57,424 bases of DNA. Origin: UBA8752 sp965657965. GTDB taxonomy: Bacteria; Bacteroidota; Bacteroidia; Flavobacteriales_D; Sanyastnellaceae. Every line of letters starts with the position of its first letter. Position 1 is the first letter of the stretch. The translations under genes were made by a program, and so were the position numbers. Below are positions 36,244 through 44,864 of the stretch, in pieces. The notes beneath the pieces are model-generated. The model was not told where the DNA came from and did no database searches. It saw only the letters and a list, made by a program, of their open reading frames with translations. The stretch spans positions 1 through 57,424 of the forward strand of contig CBFHQM010000015.1 of the NCBI GenBank assembly GCA_965657965.1, read 5' to 3'.

Positions 36244-37320
36244 TCAACTGTTGGGCCGATAGGCTTGCAAAAAGGGCAGGACGTCCTTCTGAGCCATCAT
36301 ACCGGGCAAATCCAGGTCCTTCTTTCGAGACATAAAGTCTTCTACCCATCGCATGCCCATGTACCATCCGAGGCGGTCCGGACTGTCCTGTGGCACATTG
36401 CCGGCTTTGGTAAACGGGCCGTCGACAACCCAACGTTGGATGTCGGTCCTCCTCCGGGTGTAGAGGAAGGTTTCTTGCCTGAGCTCGGACCAAACTTGAC
36501 GTTCGTGAGACTGGGCCCAATTCCATTCGGCCTCTGTCCAATCCAAGAAGTGATGTGGGGCGATGTCGGGGGCGAGACAACGTGCGAGGTACAGGACCTT
36601 GCCCCAGTAGAGGAGTTCGTCGGCCAATTGACCTTGCGGGTCATAGTGTTTGTCTTGGAAGTGAACCAACAGCCATCCGCGGAGCGCATCGGGGATGAGG
36701 TGTTCGGGCACCATGCGCGCCTGCATGTAGCCAGGGTAGACCGTTGGGGGCAGCCCCCTCACCGCAGGGTGCTTGGGGCCAATGAAGAATTCGCAGCCAA
36801 CCAGCAACAGGTCGTCGGTGGGATAGACGCCGTAGTTGTAGCCGGTGTAGGCCAGGGCCAGTTCGGGCACTGGCGCACTGGGGAAGTGAGATTGCCACCG
36901 ACCAAAGGCACGGGAAAGTTGCTTTTCGGCCTTCGACAAAACTTCGGTTTGGAACAGGAGGCTGTCGATGCCTTGCACAGCAGAACGGGTGCCTTCGAAA
37001 GTCACAAAGCCCTGCCATGCGCTGTCCAAGTCACGGCGTTCTTCGGGATTTTTTGGAGGCCAAGGCCCGAGTTGCAAAATGTCTTCTAGGAGGGGCTTGA
37101 GTGCAGGGTCAGTGGAGGCGGGATCCGGCGGCAGGGGCTCTGCGTTCAGTACTGACACCCAAGGGGAGCCTGTCGTGAGTTCGGGGCCGATTGGTTGAAC
37201 GGCAAACCGCGTGTAGTCACCGATTTCAATCTGGCAGCCCATTAAGAAAGCACCAAAAGCCCAGAGAAGAAGAGCCTCCTTGAGGGGACGATGGCGATGG
37301 GAAGAAGAAAAAGGCGACAT
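36244..37320 (-). CDS. gldB: Gliding motility lipoprotein GldB
   Basis: The 358-residue lipoprotein has a basic N-terminus, a hydrophobic stretch, and the lipobox LMGC with Cys29 as the lipid-bearing residue. The body matches GldB: YTGYNYGVYPTDDLLLVGCE, GYMQARMVPEHLIPDALRGW, and DRLGWYMGMRWVEDFM near the end. GldB is required for gliding in Flavobacterium and is thought to act in the envelope. The ATG at 37320 was chosen because it gives a normal lipoprotein signal. It faces the outer-membrane barrel gene at 37409. Confidence 0.92.
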   Translation of the reverse strand: MSPFSSSHRHRPLKEALLLWAFGAFLMGCQIEIGDYTRFAVQPIGPELTTGSPWVSVLNAEPLPPDPASTDPALKPLLEDILQLGPWPPKNPEERRDLDSAWQGFVTFEGTRSAVQGIDSLLFQTEVLSKAEKQLSRAFGRWQSHFPSAPVPELALAYTGYNYGVYPTDDLLLVGCEFFIGPKHPAVRGLPPTVYPGYMQARMVPEHLIPDALRGWLLVHFQDKHYDPQGQLADELLYWGKVLYLARCLAPDIAPHHFLDWTEAEWNWAQSHERQVWSELRQETFLYTRRRTDIQRWVVDGPFTKAGNVPQDSPDRLGWYMGMRWVEDFMSRKKDLDLPGMMAQKDVLPFLQAYRPNS

Positions 37321-37408
37321 GAACGATGTAAAATTGCACTGCGTTTTGGCGGAGAAAGCAGATTCGGCATGCAATTTGCCGACCAAAGGCGTTCGACAAC
37401 CCATGCCC

Positions 37409-38302
37409 ATGTCCACTTTTTCATTTTTGCGCTCCGGTTTGACTCCGATGTTGTTCTTGGTTTTGATGTCTGCTTCAGGCCAAGAATCGACCCTTTCATC
37501 TGCATCTGGTCGGGTGCGTTACGATGAGCCGCGGTTTAGAATGGGGCTCCATTTTTTGCCTTCGGCCGCTTGGTTTGATCTCCGCGATGCCCACACCCTT
37601 TCCGAGGGAGCGGTTGCACGGTTTGGATTTGGCTTCACGGCCGACATCATGTTTGCCGACAATTATGCAGTGGGCACTGGCATCAACGTGTTCCGCAACG
37701 GAGGGAAGCTCTCCTACTATGACCGTTTGACAGGCGATCCCACAGATGTGACCAACGACAGCACGCAATTCTTGGTGCGGCGAGAAAGAACCTTAACCCA
37801 GCATTGGGTGGAGTTGCCCGTGACCTTGAAGCTGAGGACCCGGCAAATTGGGCACATTACCTATTGGGGACAGTTTGGTCTGGGCTTGGGCTTGAATTTG
37901 AGGAGCACGGCAACAGACCGGTTGGATTACCGTTACCGCGGGGAAGATGGGGGCGCGGACGGCGTGATTTGGACGGAAGAAACAGCCATAGGGGCCGACA
38001 ATGAGGGGATTTTGCTGGTTGAGGATATGCCCTCAGAAAATGAAGTGTCATTGATTCGAGCGGCCATGATTTTGGGCTTGGGGATCGAGTACAACCTGAG
38101 TGGCAAAACCGCTTTGTTGCTGGGGGCAACCTTGAACAACGGGCTCTTCAACGTGTCGAACAATCGAAATTTTGGTGCGGCGTTGAATCAAGAGCATGTG
38201 CAGCCCGCCTTGGATGGGTCGCTTGATCCTGCATCTGCAGAGGGGTACAAAATAAAAATGGTGGACAACGCCATCCTTTTCAGCTGTGGCTTGTTGTTCT
38301 AA
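37409..38302 (+). CDS. Outer-membrane beta-barrel protein (PorT-like)
   Basis: The 297-residue exported protein has a signal peptide (MSTFSFLRSG...SASGQ). It has repeated amphipathic strands with Gly and aromatic ends (RFGFGFTADIMFADNYAVGTG; QFGLGLGLNLR; MILGLGIEYNL) and a final hydrophobic strand ending in LLF. It looks like a small barrel of the type found near gliding genes. A second ATG at 37403 is possible. It ends one base before nadE starts, so the two probably share a transcript. Its partner and ligand are unknown. Confidence 0.75.
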   Translation: MSTFSFLRSGLTPMLFLVLMSASGQESTLSSASGRVRYDEPRFRMGLHFLPSAAWFDLRDAHTLSEGAVARFGFGFTADIMFADNYAVGTGINVFRNGGKLSYYDRLTGDPTDVTNDSTQFLVRRERTLTQHWVELPVTLKLRTRQIGHITYWGQFGLGLGLNLRSTATDRLDYRYRGEDGGADGVIWTEETAIGADNEGILLVEDMPSENEVSLIRAAMILGLGIEYNLSGKTALLLGATLNNGLFNVSNNRNFGAALNQEHVQPALDGSLDPASAEGYKIKMVDNAILFSCGLLF

Positions 38303-38303
38303 T

Positions 38304-39131
38304 ATGAAGTTGCAATCCTCACGCTTGTTGGATGCCGATGCGGCCGTGGGCCACATTGTGGATTGGATGACCCGGTATTTGGATCAGTCCGGTTTGGATG
38401 GATGGGTTGTCGGGGTGAGCGGAGGCATTGACTCTGCGGTCACTTCCGCTTTGGCGGCGCGCACCGGCCGTCCGACTACGTTGTTGCGCATGCCCATTCA
38501 CCAAGCAGTGGATCAAGACGTGCGGGGTGCAAATCACATGGCTTGGCTCGAGGCGAAGTACGATGGTGTTACGTCGTGCGTGGTGGATCTCAGCTCATCT
38601 TTTGATGGGTTGTCTGCGGCATTGTCAGGGTCGGCCGATGGTCCATTTGGCGACCTTGCCTTGGCGAATTCACGGGCGCGGTTGCGCATGACCACTTTGT
38701 ACGCCGTGGCTGCTGAGCGGCGCGCCTTGGTGGCTGGAACAGGCAATAAGGTGGAAGACTTTGGTGTCGGTTTTTACACCAAATACGGGGATGGCGGTGT
38801 CGATGTCAGTCCCATCGCAGACTTGTTCAAAAGCGATGTGTATGCTTTGGGCCGAGCCTTGGGCGTGAACGAAGCCATTCTGAAGGCAGCCCCTACGGAT
38901 GGCTTGTGGGGCGATGACCGTACCGACGAAGATCAACTTGGGGCCACTTACGATGAGCTTGAATGGGCCATGGAACAGATTGCCGCTGGAAGAGGCGTGC
39001 AGGATCATGCGCCAACCAGCCGTGAGGCTGAAGTGCTGCGCATCTACCTGCGCCATCACGCAGCCAACCGGCACAAAATGGACGCCATTCCAGTTTGTGA
39101 AATGCCGGCCAGCTTGTTTCGGCCCGCCTGA
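38304..39131 (+). CDS. nadE: NH3-dependent NAD+ synthetase
   Basis: The 275-residue N-type ATP pyrophosphatase amidates nicotinic acid adenine dinucleotide, the last step to NAD+. The P-loop SGGIDSA is at 39-45. Further signatures are TTLYAVAAERRALVAGTGNKVED and APTDGLWGDDRTDEDQLG. It lacks a glutaminase domain, so it should use free ammonia. In several Flavobacteriia nadE lies next to gldB, as here with the barrel gene between. Confidence 0.94.
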   Translation: MKLQSSRLLDADAAVGHIVDWMTRYLDQSGLDGWVVGVSGGIDSAVTSALAARTGRPTTLLRMPIHQAVDQDVRGANHMAWLEAKYDGVTSCVVDLSSSFDGLSAALSGSADGPFGDLALANSRARLRMTTLYAVAAERRALVAGTGNKVEDFGVGFYTKYGDGGVDVSPIADLFKSDVYALGRALGVNEAILKAAPTDGLWGDDRTDEDQLGATYDELEWAMEQIAAGRGVQDHAPTSREAEVLRIYLRHHAANRHKMDAIPVCEMPASLFRPA

Positions 39132-39142
39132 TTGGGTCTGAT

Positions 39143-42040
39143 TTATTCCGGTTCAACGACGGCCCACTCGACCTGCGCACTGCGTTTGGGGTCGGCGGTC
39201 GAGGACAAAACCAGCGTGTATTCTCCCACAGGGAGCTGGCTTTCGCTTGGCTCGGATTTGGGGGTGAATGTCAACGTTTGCCAACCCCTTCTTAGGCCAT
39301 CAAAAGGGTGGGACGCCACGGTGTCGCCAAGGCTGTCTGTGAGTTGCAAAAGATGGTCGCCGTTGGTTGGGATGAACACCTCTAAGGCCACTTCGGGTTC
39401 CCAAGCTTCTCCCCATCCATAGCTGCGTTCGCCCCAACTTTCTTGCCAAGTCATGGGTTCGGGCCCGGTCACGCTCAAGGCCTTGGAGTCCGTGGGTCGG
39501 CCGTTTTTGAGGCCTTCGACCAAGGGGTCGATGTCCAGCACCCAAATGCTGCGGCCGTGGGTGCCCACCACCAATTCGTTTTCTCTTTCTTGGATCACCA
39601 AGTCGTGGACCGGTGCTCGGGGCAGGTCTGGATGGGCCATGGACCAAGTCATGCCGTTGTTCAGGGAAGCATACAGTCCGCCATCGGTTCCGCAGAACAG
39701 CAACCCTTCGATGTCTTGGGATTCGACCAGGGCATTGATGGGCTCCATGGGCAGTCCTCCACGGGCGGCTCCGTTGTCCCCACGACGTGTCCAATTCCGT
39801 CCATTGTCTTCTGAGACGTACAGATACGGCGCGAAGTGGTCGTGGCGATAGCCATTGAGCGTGGCAAAGATTCGATCGGGTGCGTGGTGGGACCAAAGCA
39901 CTTCGGTGACCCACAACGCGCGATCGGGGTAGGCCGATGGTGCGGGAGGAGTTCTGTTTTCCCAAGTGTAGCCGCCGTCGGGGCTCAAATGCACGAGTCC
40001 ATCGTCGGATCCGACAGCCAGCCTGCCAAAGCGCAAGGGGCTCTCGTGAATGGAAGTCAGGGAACCATATGGCACATTTCCTGCGACGGGTCCTCGGGTC
40101 AAGTCGCCGGACATGGTTTCGAAATTCTCGCCTTGGTCCAAAGAGCGGTGAACGCGATTGGAGGCCATGTAAAGGATGTCCTGATGGTGACGCGAAAGGT
40201 GTATGGGGGTTTGCCAATTCCAGCGCAAAGGGGTCTCGCCGAGTTCGTGCTTGGGGTGCAACCCGGAGCGGTCTCCTGTCTTCTTGTTGGCGCGGTTGTA
40301 CCACCCAAATTGATAGCCGGTGTAGACCGTCTCGTTGTCGCGTGTATCCACTTCGATTTGCATGCCGTCCCCACCATTGAGCCGCGCATAAGGATACTTT
40401 CCTGTTTGATGCCAACGGGGACTCTCCGAATACGTGCTCGGACCGCGCCAGGTGCCATTGTCTTGCAGACCACCATAGATGCGATACGGGGTGGCATTGT
40501 CGACCGCCACGGCATAAAACTGGCCCACTGCAGGGGTGTTGCAAGAAGTCCAGTGTGCGCCGCCGTCAAAGGTCACATTGATGCCCCCGTCATTGCCGTT
40601 GATCATGTGCTGAGGGTTGGCGGGGTCGATCCAAATGTGATGGTGATCCACATGCACATTGTCCTGCGCAACCGAAGACCAATTTGATCCGCTGTCCGTG
40701 CTCTCCAGCAACGGGACACCTCCGATGATGAGTCGGTTGGCATTGGAAGGGTCAACCGAAATGAGGCCGAAATAGTAGCAGTAGCTGTAGCAAACCTCGT
40801 CTAAGTCTTCCTCGTGGGTTCGACTCCATGTGCCGACGCCATCCCATTGGTAAACTTCCGCGCCGATGATGGGGGGATTGAACATGTCGGCATTGGCATC
40901 GCCGAGGTAGTCTGCGAGAACGTCGGGTTTGAGCTCACCCTCGGCCACTTGGGAAAACAGCTTGTCCGCGGTGGCCTTTTCAGGAAAGCCATTTTCCGAG
41001 AGGAAATCAGTCAAGTCTGTGGTGTCGATTTTGGCAAAGTCAGCGGCACTCATGTTGCGAAAGGCTTGGGCTTTGAGTGCGGCTTTTTCTGTTTCCTCCT
41101 CGGGGTCTTCGGGCTTTTCGTTTTGATTGTCGACGATCACATACAAGCGGTTTTCCCCCGCGTGATGCGCAAGGCCCATTCGCCCGATGCCCGGAGAGTC
41201 GGGGAACCCAAATTCAGAGGTGGTCAAATGCGTCCAGGATTGTCCGCCGTCTGTGCTTTCAAATGCACCGCTACCCGCGCCATTTTCTCTGAACGACCAG
41301 GCTTTTCGAGACCGGTCCCACAAGGCGGCCACCATGTGGCCCGGACGGCTGTCGTCGACGATAAGGTCGACTGCGCCTGCAATGGGCCTGCCCGCTTCCG
41401 ACCCGTCGAGGATGCGTTTCCAGCTTTTGCCTTCGTCTTCGCTTTTGAAGACGCCACGCTCTGCACCCTTCTCATTTTCGGTGTAGAGCGGCCCCAAAGC
41501 GGCCACGTAAATGGTGCCGTCTTCGGCCAAAATGACCCGCCCAATGTGATGGCTGTCCGACAGCCCGGCATGGGTCCAATTGGCACCCCAGTCTCGGCTG
41601 ACCATCATGCCAACACCCGCATAGCTTGACCGGGATGAATTGACTTCGCCTGTGCCGACCCAAATGGTTTGCTTGGCCCAATCCACGGCAATGGCGCCAA
41701 TGAACAAGGTGGTTTCGTGGTCATAAAGCGACGAAAACGAGGTGCCGTGATCGGTGGTGTGCCAGAGTCCACCGGTCGCATAAGCAACAAGAAATTCGGC
41801 GGTGTTGTCCGGGTTCACTGACAGGTCTACCACCCGGCCACTCATCACGGTTGGCCCGACGCAACGCAGGTCGAGACCGGCGGTCCAGGCGTCGTCGTCG
41901 AGGTGGGCGTGCATTTTTCCCGCAGCAAGGCGCTCCGCACTGGGTGTGGGCAAGAGGGGCTCAGCGCGCCGACTGCGCTGGCTGTGCGCAGTGGAGAACA
42001 GCAAAAGGGCAGCCAGCAGAAAGGGAAGGCGAAGGTTCAT
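39143..42040 (-). CDS. Secreted Vps10/BNR-repeat protein (sortilin-like propeller)
   Basis: The 965-residue protein has a signal peptide at 1-20 (MNLRLPFLLA...AHSQ). The core consists of a long series of Asp-box/BNR repeats of form S-x-D-x-G-x-x-W: KSEDEGKSW, ESTDGGQSW, ESTDSGSNW, SEDNGRNW and ASLNNGMTW. These belong to ten-bladed Vps10-type propellers. Conserved pieces include GLWHTTDHGTSF and GGLQDNGTWRGPS. The tail (about 850-965) carries beta-sandwich segments (VALEVFIPTNGDHLLQLTDS) but no clear T9SS signal. Such proteins are often called glycosyl hydrolases, yet no catalytic residues are visible. The start is coupled to the mazG-like gene (ATGA). Confidence 0.85.
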   Translation of the reverse strand: MNLRLPFLLAALLLFSTAHSQRSRRAEPLLPTPSAERLAAGKMHAHLDDDAWTAGLDLRCVGPTVMSGRVVDLSVNPDNTAEFLVAYATGGLWHTTDHGTSFSSLYDHETTLFIGAIAVDWAKQTIWVGTGEVNSSRSSYAGVGMMVSRDWGANWTHAGLSDSHHIGRVILAEDGTIYVAALGPLYTENEKGAERGVFKSEDEGKSWKRILDGSEAGRPIAGAVDLIVDDSRPGHMVAALWDRSRKAWSFRENGAGSGAFESTDGGQSWTHLTTSEFGFPDSPGIGRMGLAHHAGENRLYVIVDNQNEKPEDPEEETEKAALKAQAFRNMSAADFAKIDTTDLTDFLSENGFPEKATADKLFSQVAEGELKPDVLADYLGDANADMFNPPIIGAEVYQWDGVGTWSRTHEEDLDEVCYSYCYYFGLISVDPSNANRLIIGGVPLLESTDSGSNWSSVAQDNVHVDHHHIWIDPANPQHMINGNDGGINVTFDGGAHWTSCNTPAVGQFYAVAVDNATPYRIYGGLQDNGTWRGPSTYSESPRWHQTGKYPYARLNGGDGMQIEVDTRDNETVYTGYQFGWYNRANKKTGDRSGLHPKHELGETPLRWNWQTPIHLSRHHQDILYMASNRVHRSLDQGENFETMSGDLTRGPVAGNVPYGSLTSIHESPLRFGRLAVGSDDGLVHLSPDGGYTWENRTPPAPSAYPDRALWVTEVLWSHHAPDRIFATLNGYRHDHFAPYLYVSEDNGRNWTRRGDNGAARGGLPMEPINALVESQDIEGLLFCGTDGGLYASLNNGMTWSMAHPDLPRAPVHDLVIQERENELVVGTHGRSIWVLDIDPLVEGLKNGRPTDSKALSVTGPEPMTWQESWGERSYGWGEAWEPEVALEVFIPTNGDHLLQLTDSLGDTVASHPFDGLRRGWQTLTFTPKSEPSESQLPVGEYTLVLSSTADPKRSAQVEWAVVEPE

Positions 42041-42378
42041 TGCAGCTTGGGGTTGTTGCGGTGACGGTCGGCGTCCCGCTGGGTTTTTTTCTCAAGATTT
42101 CGCTCAAAAGCGTCACTCAAGTTCACGCCTGTTTGATTGGCCAAAGCCGCCAGAACCCACAAGACGTCCGCCATTTCATCTCCAAGGTCTTTTCCGACAT
42201 CGGAGGGCTTTTCGCTTTGGTCACCATATCGGCGCGCCATGATGCGGGCCAATTCACCCACCTCTTCAGTGAGGATGGTCATGTTGGTGAGTTCGCTAAA
42301 GTATCGGACACCAATGGTGGTGATCCATTCGTCCACGGTAGATTGGACTTGGGCCAATGAGGGAGAGGCGTCGCTCAT
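42037..42378 (-). CDS. MazG-like nucleotide pyrophosphohydrolase
   Basis: The 113-residue all-alpha NTP pyrophosphatase has the metal-binding EExxE at 38-42 (EEVGE) and the second acidic pair at 67-71 (DEMAD). Such enzymes hydrolyse (d)NTPs to monophosphates and may clean non-canonical nucleotides. It overlaps the dtd gene by four bases and the Vps10-like gene by four bases, so three genes form an operon. Confidence 0.88.
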   Translation of the reverse strand: MSDASPSLAQVQSTVDEWITTIGVRYFSELTNMTILTEEVGELARIMARRYGDQSEKPSDVGKDLGDEMADVLWVLAALANQTGVNLSDAFERNLEKKTQRDADRHRNNPKLQ

Positions 42379-42827
42379 TCCTTGTTGTGGGTATCGAGGG
42401 TAAGGGTAACAGGACCATCATTGATCAGGTCGACTTCCATGTCGGCGCCAAACTGACCGGTGGCTACCGGCTTTTTGAGGTGGTCTTCGAGGCAACGAAC
42501 GAAGTGTTCATAGAGTGGGATGGCCGTTTCGGGCCGCGCAGCATGAATGAAGCTGGGACGCGTGCCTTTTTTGTATTTCGCGTGCAAGGTGAACTGGCTC
42601 ACCACTAAGGCTTCTCCTTGGACGTCCACAATGGAGAGATTCATCTTTCCATCGTCATCGGAGAAGATGCGCAGTGCAGCGACCTTTCCCGCGAGCCATT
42701 CGGCGTCGCTTTGGGTGTCGTCGGTGTGTACACCCAGCAGAATCATGAGGCCTTGTCCACACGCGCCAACCACGTCGCCGTGAATGCGGACTTCAGCTCG
42801 ACTGACCCTTTGTACCACTGTCCTCAT
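42375..42827 (-). CDS. dtd: D-aminoacyl-tRNA deacylase
   Basis: The 150-residue homodimeric enzyme removes D-amino acids (and glycine) from mischarged tRNA. Both active-site motifs are present: SQFTL at 77-81 and N-x-GPVT at 136-141 (NDGPVT). The normal family length is 145-150. It is the first gene of the dtd-mazG-Vps10 operon. Database tools also show an open frame at 42793-43125 on the same strand; it has no coding features and was not kept. Confidence 0.96.
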   Translation of the reverse strand: MRTVVQRVSRAEVRIHGDVVGACGQGLMILLGVHTDDTQSDAEWLAGKVAALRIFSDDDGKMNLSIVDVQGEALVVSQFTLHAKYKKGTRPSFIHAARPETAIPLYEHFVRCLEDHLKKPVATGQFGADMEVDLINDGPVTLTLDTHNKE

Positions 42828-43045
42828 AACGCCAAATTAGCGCGAGTTTTCGTACCCTCTTCAGGAGGGGCATGATCTTGTCGCGAACCGTTGTAGGGCA
42901 AGAAATCTGTCGTTCAATGGCATCGACACTTGCCAAAGATTCTCGCCCTCTTTCGCAAACGAAGGCTGTCTCACATTTTGTGGGTTGTGACTGTCGCAAG
43001 GGGCAATGGCAGTCAGCTTCGGGCGAAGTGTAAGCTCGGTTCAGC

Positions 43046-43738
43046 TCAGGACTTGACCAGGTTGATTCCGGCAATGACCAAGTCGAACGTGTCTTGCCAC
43101 ATGCCGGCGACTCCAGCCTTGGCAAAGGTCCATCCTGGCCCCACGCCGCCTTCGAGTAAGATGGTGATGGCTGAACCGTAACTCAGCAATACAGCAGAGG
43201 GGAGAAACAGGATTGTGAAGACCCACCCGGCCTGACGGAAGTCGGTTTGTTTCGGGTGTATTTCGCGAAAGTTGCCCGCCCACTCTAACCCGAAGATGGC
43301 GCCGAGTACGACGGATTGAATCAGCGGGTCCAATTTCAATGCGAAAACAAGTGCGGCATAAATGGCAAGTGTGAGTGGCACGAAATAAGGAGCGAGCAGC
43401 ATGAGCCAATTCGTGGGTGGGGTGAACATGACATGTCCGCTGCCGTCTTCGTTGACCTTAAGCTCCCGAATCGGAATGAAACTGATGAACCCTACAATGG
43501 CATGCAACGCCTCGTGCTCAATTGTGGTAATGAAGCGCGCCCACTTGGCCTTTCTGAGCAGAAGTCCCCAAAGCAGCATCATGGCGCCTAGGCCCAGCCA
43601 AAAGGGCAGGTATTCAGCGTCGAATGAGGCGAGAAGTCGAGCGCCACAAGCCCGAGCCATACCGGGCAATCCAATCAATGCAATGACCGCTACAGGCCAC
43701 TTTAGAATTTTGAACACCAGGTGCAGGGTAGCGTGCAT
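43046..43738 (-). CDS. Membrane protein with HExxH, M50-like
   Basis: The 230-residue protein has about six membrane helices. A HEALH motif (75-79) inside EHEALHAIVGF is the zinc-binding form of membrane metalloproteases, and NWLMLLAPYFVPLTL later recalls M50-like families. A second zinc ligand of the NPDG type is not visible, so activity is uncertain. It stands alone; the 218 bases between it and dtd show nothing recognisable. Confidence 0.6.
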   Translation of the reverse strand: MHATLHLVFKILKWPVAVIALIGLPGMARACGARLLASFDAEYLPFWLGLGAMMLLWGLLLRKAKWARFITTIEHEALHAIVGFISFIPIRELKVNEDGSGHVMFTPPTNWLMLLAPYFVPLTLAIYAALVFALKLDPLIQSVVLGAIFGLEWAGNFREIHPKQTDFRQAGWVFTILFLPSAVLLSYGSAITILLEGGVGPGWTFAKAGVAGMWQDTFDLVIAGINLVKS

Positions 43739-43854
43739 GTGGTGAAGCTAATGTGGATTGTTCAGACGCTTTTATTTGTTGTGATTCCTGATGAGATTTT
43801 GGCCCCTTCACTTCTTGTGTTCCGTGGCCGTATTCAACCCCTAATCTTCAAGCG

Positions 43855-44625
43855 ATGTTGACCCGTCAATTTTTTCTTCTCATGTTGATTTGCTTGGGCT
43901 GTATTCCTCAGGGGAACGCCCAGACCATTGTCAATACAGAAACTTTACTCGCGCAAGTGGACAGCGGCTGGGCAGCCACTTTCGGAGTCGTTGGAGACCT
44001 CTCTTACGGCAACTCCCGAGTGACCGACTTGGCCACCGATGGGAGCGTAGGCTTGACTCAAGGCAACATGACTTACCGCTTCGCGGCTTCTTGGGCGCGC
44101 CTTGCCCAGGATGGTGCCGCGATTCAAGACAATCGTTTCGCGCAGTTGCGGGTTAACCGAAAACTGGGTGCCCGCGGATGGCAGGCTTTTGCCTTTTTAC
44201 AGACGGCGTCAAATAACGTTTTGCTCATGCAGGAGCGCACCTTGCTCGGTGCAGGAATTCGGAAACGGGTGCTCGATGGAGGTGGCGGATGGTTCGATGT
44301 GGGGTGGGGGCCATTTTCCGAAAGAGAAGTGTACAACGCGGAAACTCAGGAGCCACAAAAGGACCTGTTCCGCAGCAGTTTCACCATCGCCTCGGAATGG
44401 CAGATTACGGAAAATCTGGGTTGGCGCAATACCGTTTACTTGCAGTCTGACATGGGGGCTTGGAATGACAACCGCTTCTATTACGAGTCTGCGGCGAACA
44501 TGGCCATCAGTGAACGGCTTTCTTTTGAATTCAGTTTGGTTTATCGGCGAGACAGCAAGCCACATGCCGACTTGGAACCCGTTGACATGGGCACTGCATT
44601 TGGTTTGCGCTGGGAGTTTGAATGA
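43855..44625 (+). CDS. DUF481-family outer-membrane protein
   Basis: The 256-residue protein has a signal peptide (about 1-22, ending GNAQ). Beta strands with alternating pattern run to a final strand ending WEFE. DUF481 features are visible: a WAATFGVVGDLSYGNSRVTD start, strands with R-x-N-R-K, and LLGAGIRKRVLD. These proteins are small outer-membrane barrels, the role of which is not known. The 239 bases after it, up to the DUF389 gene, hold no gene. Confidence 0.82.
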   Translation: MLTRQFFLLMLICLGCIPQGNAQTIVNTETLLAQVDSGWAATFGVVGDLSYGNSRVTDLATDGSVGLTQGNMTYRFAASWARLAQDGAAIQDNRFAQLRVNRKLGARGWQAFAFLQTASNNVLLMQERTLLGAGIRKRVLDGGGGWFDVGWGPFSEREVYNAETQEPQKDLFRSSFTIASEWQITENLGWRNTVYLQSDMGAWNDNRFYYESAANMAISERLSFEFSLVYRRDSKPHADLEPVDMGTAFGLRWEFE

Positions 44626-44864
44626 GGGCCAGGCTTTGCCTTTGGCAGGGTGGCAAAGGCTCCGAAGGCGTCTGAGCCCAACTGGAAGATCCACAATCAG
44701 AATAGGGGGCAGTTTTTGCGTCTCATCCTTGGCGTAAATCAACTGGGAGCAGCCATCAGGAATGCCTCAAATGCGGTGGGAATCCGGGATGATGATGGTG
44801 GCACTGTGGGGCCAAATCCAGCATCCCTAGCAAATGTCCACGTTGTAGAGGTATACTTGACGAG

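Noticed and set aside
35882..36580. 232-codon frame that extends gldC upstream
   Set aside because: The N-terminal 120 codons overlap gldB in another frame; the GldC family starts at the ATG at 36220.
42793..43125. 110-codon minus-strand frame upstream of dtd
   Set aside because: Its translation is rich in Pro, Ser, Cys and Arg without pattern, it overlaps dtd, and it has no neighbour logic.
44626..44700. Hairpin after the DUF481 gene as terminator (CTTTGCC/GGCAAAG)
   Set aside because: The stem is only seven pairs and no T run follows on either strand.
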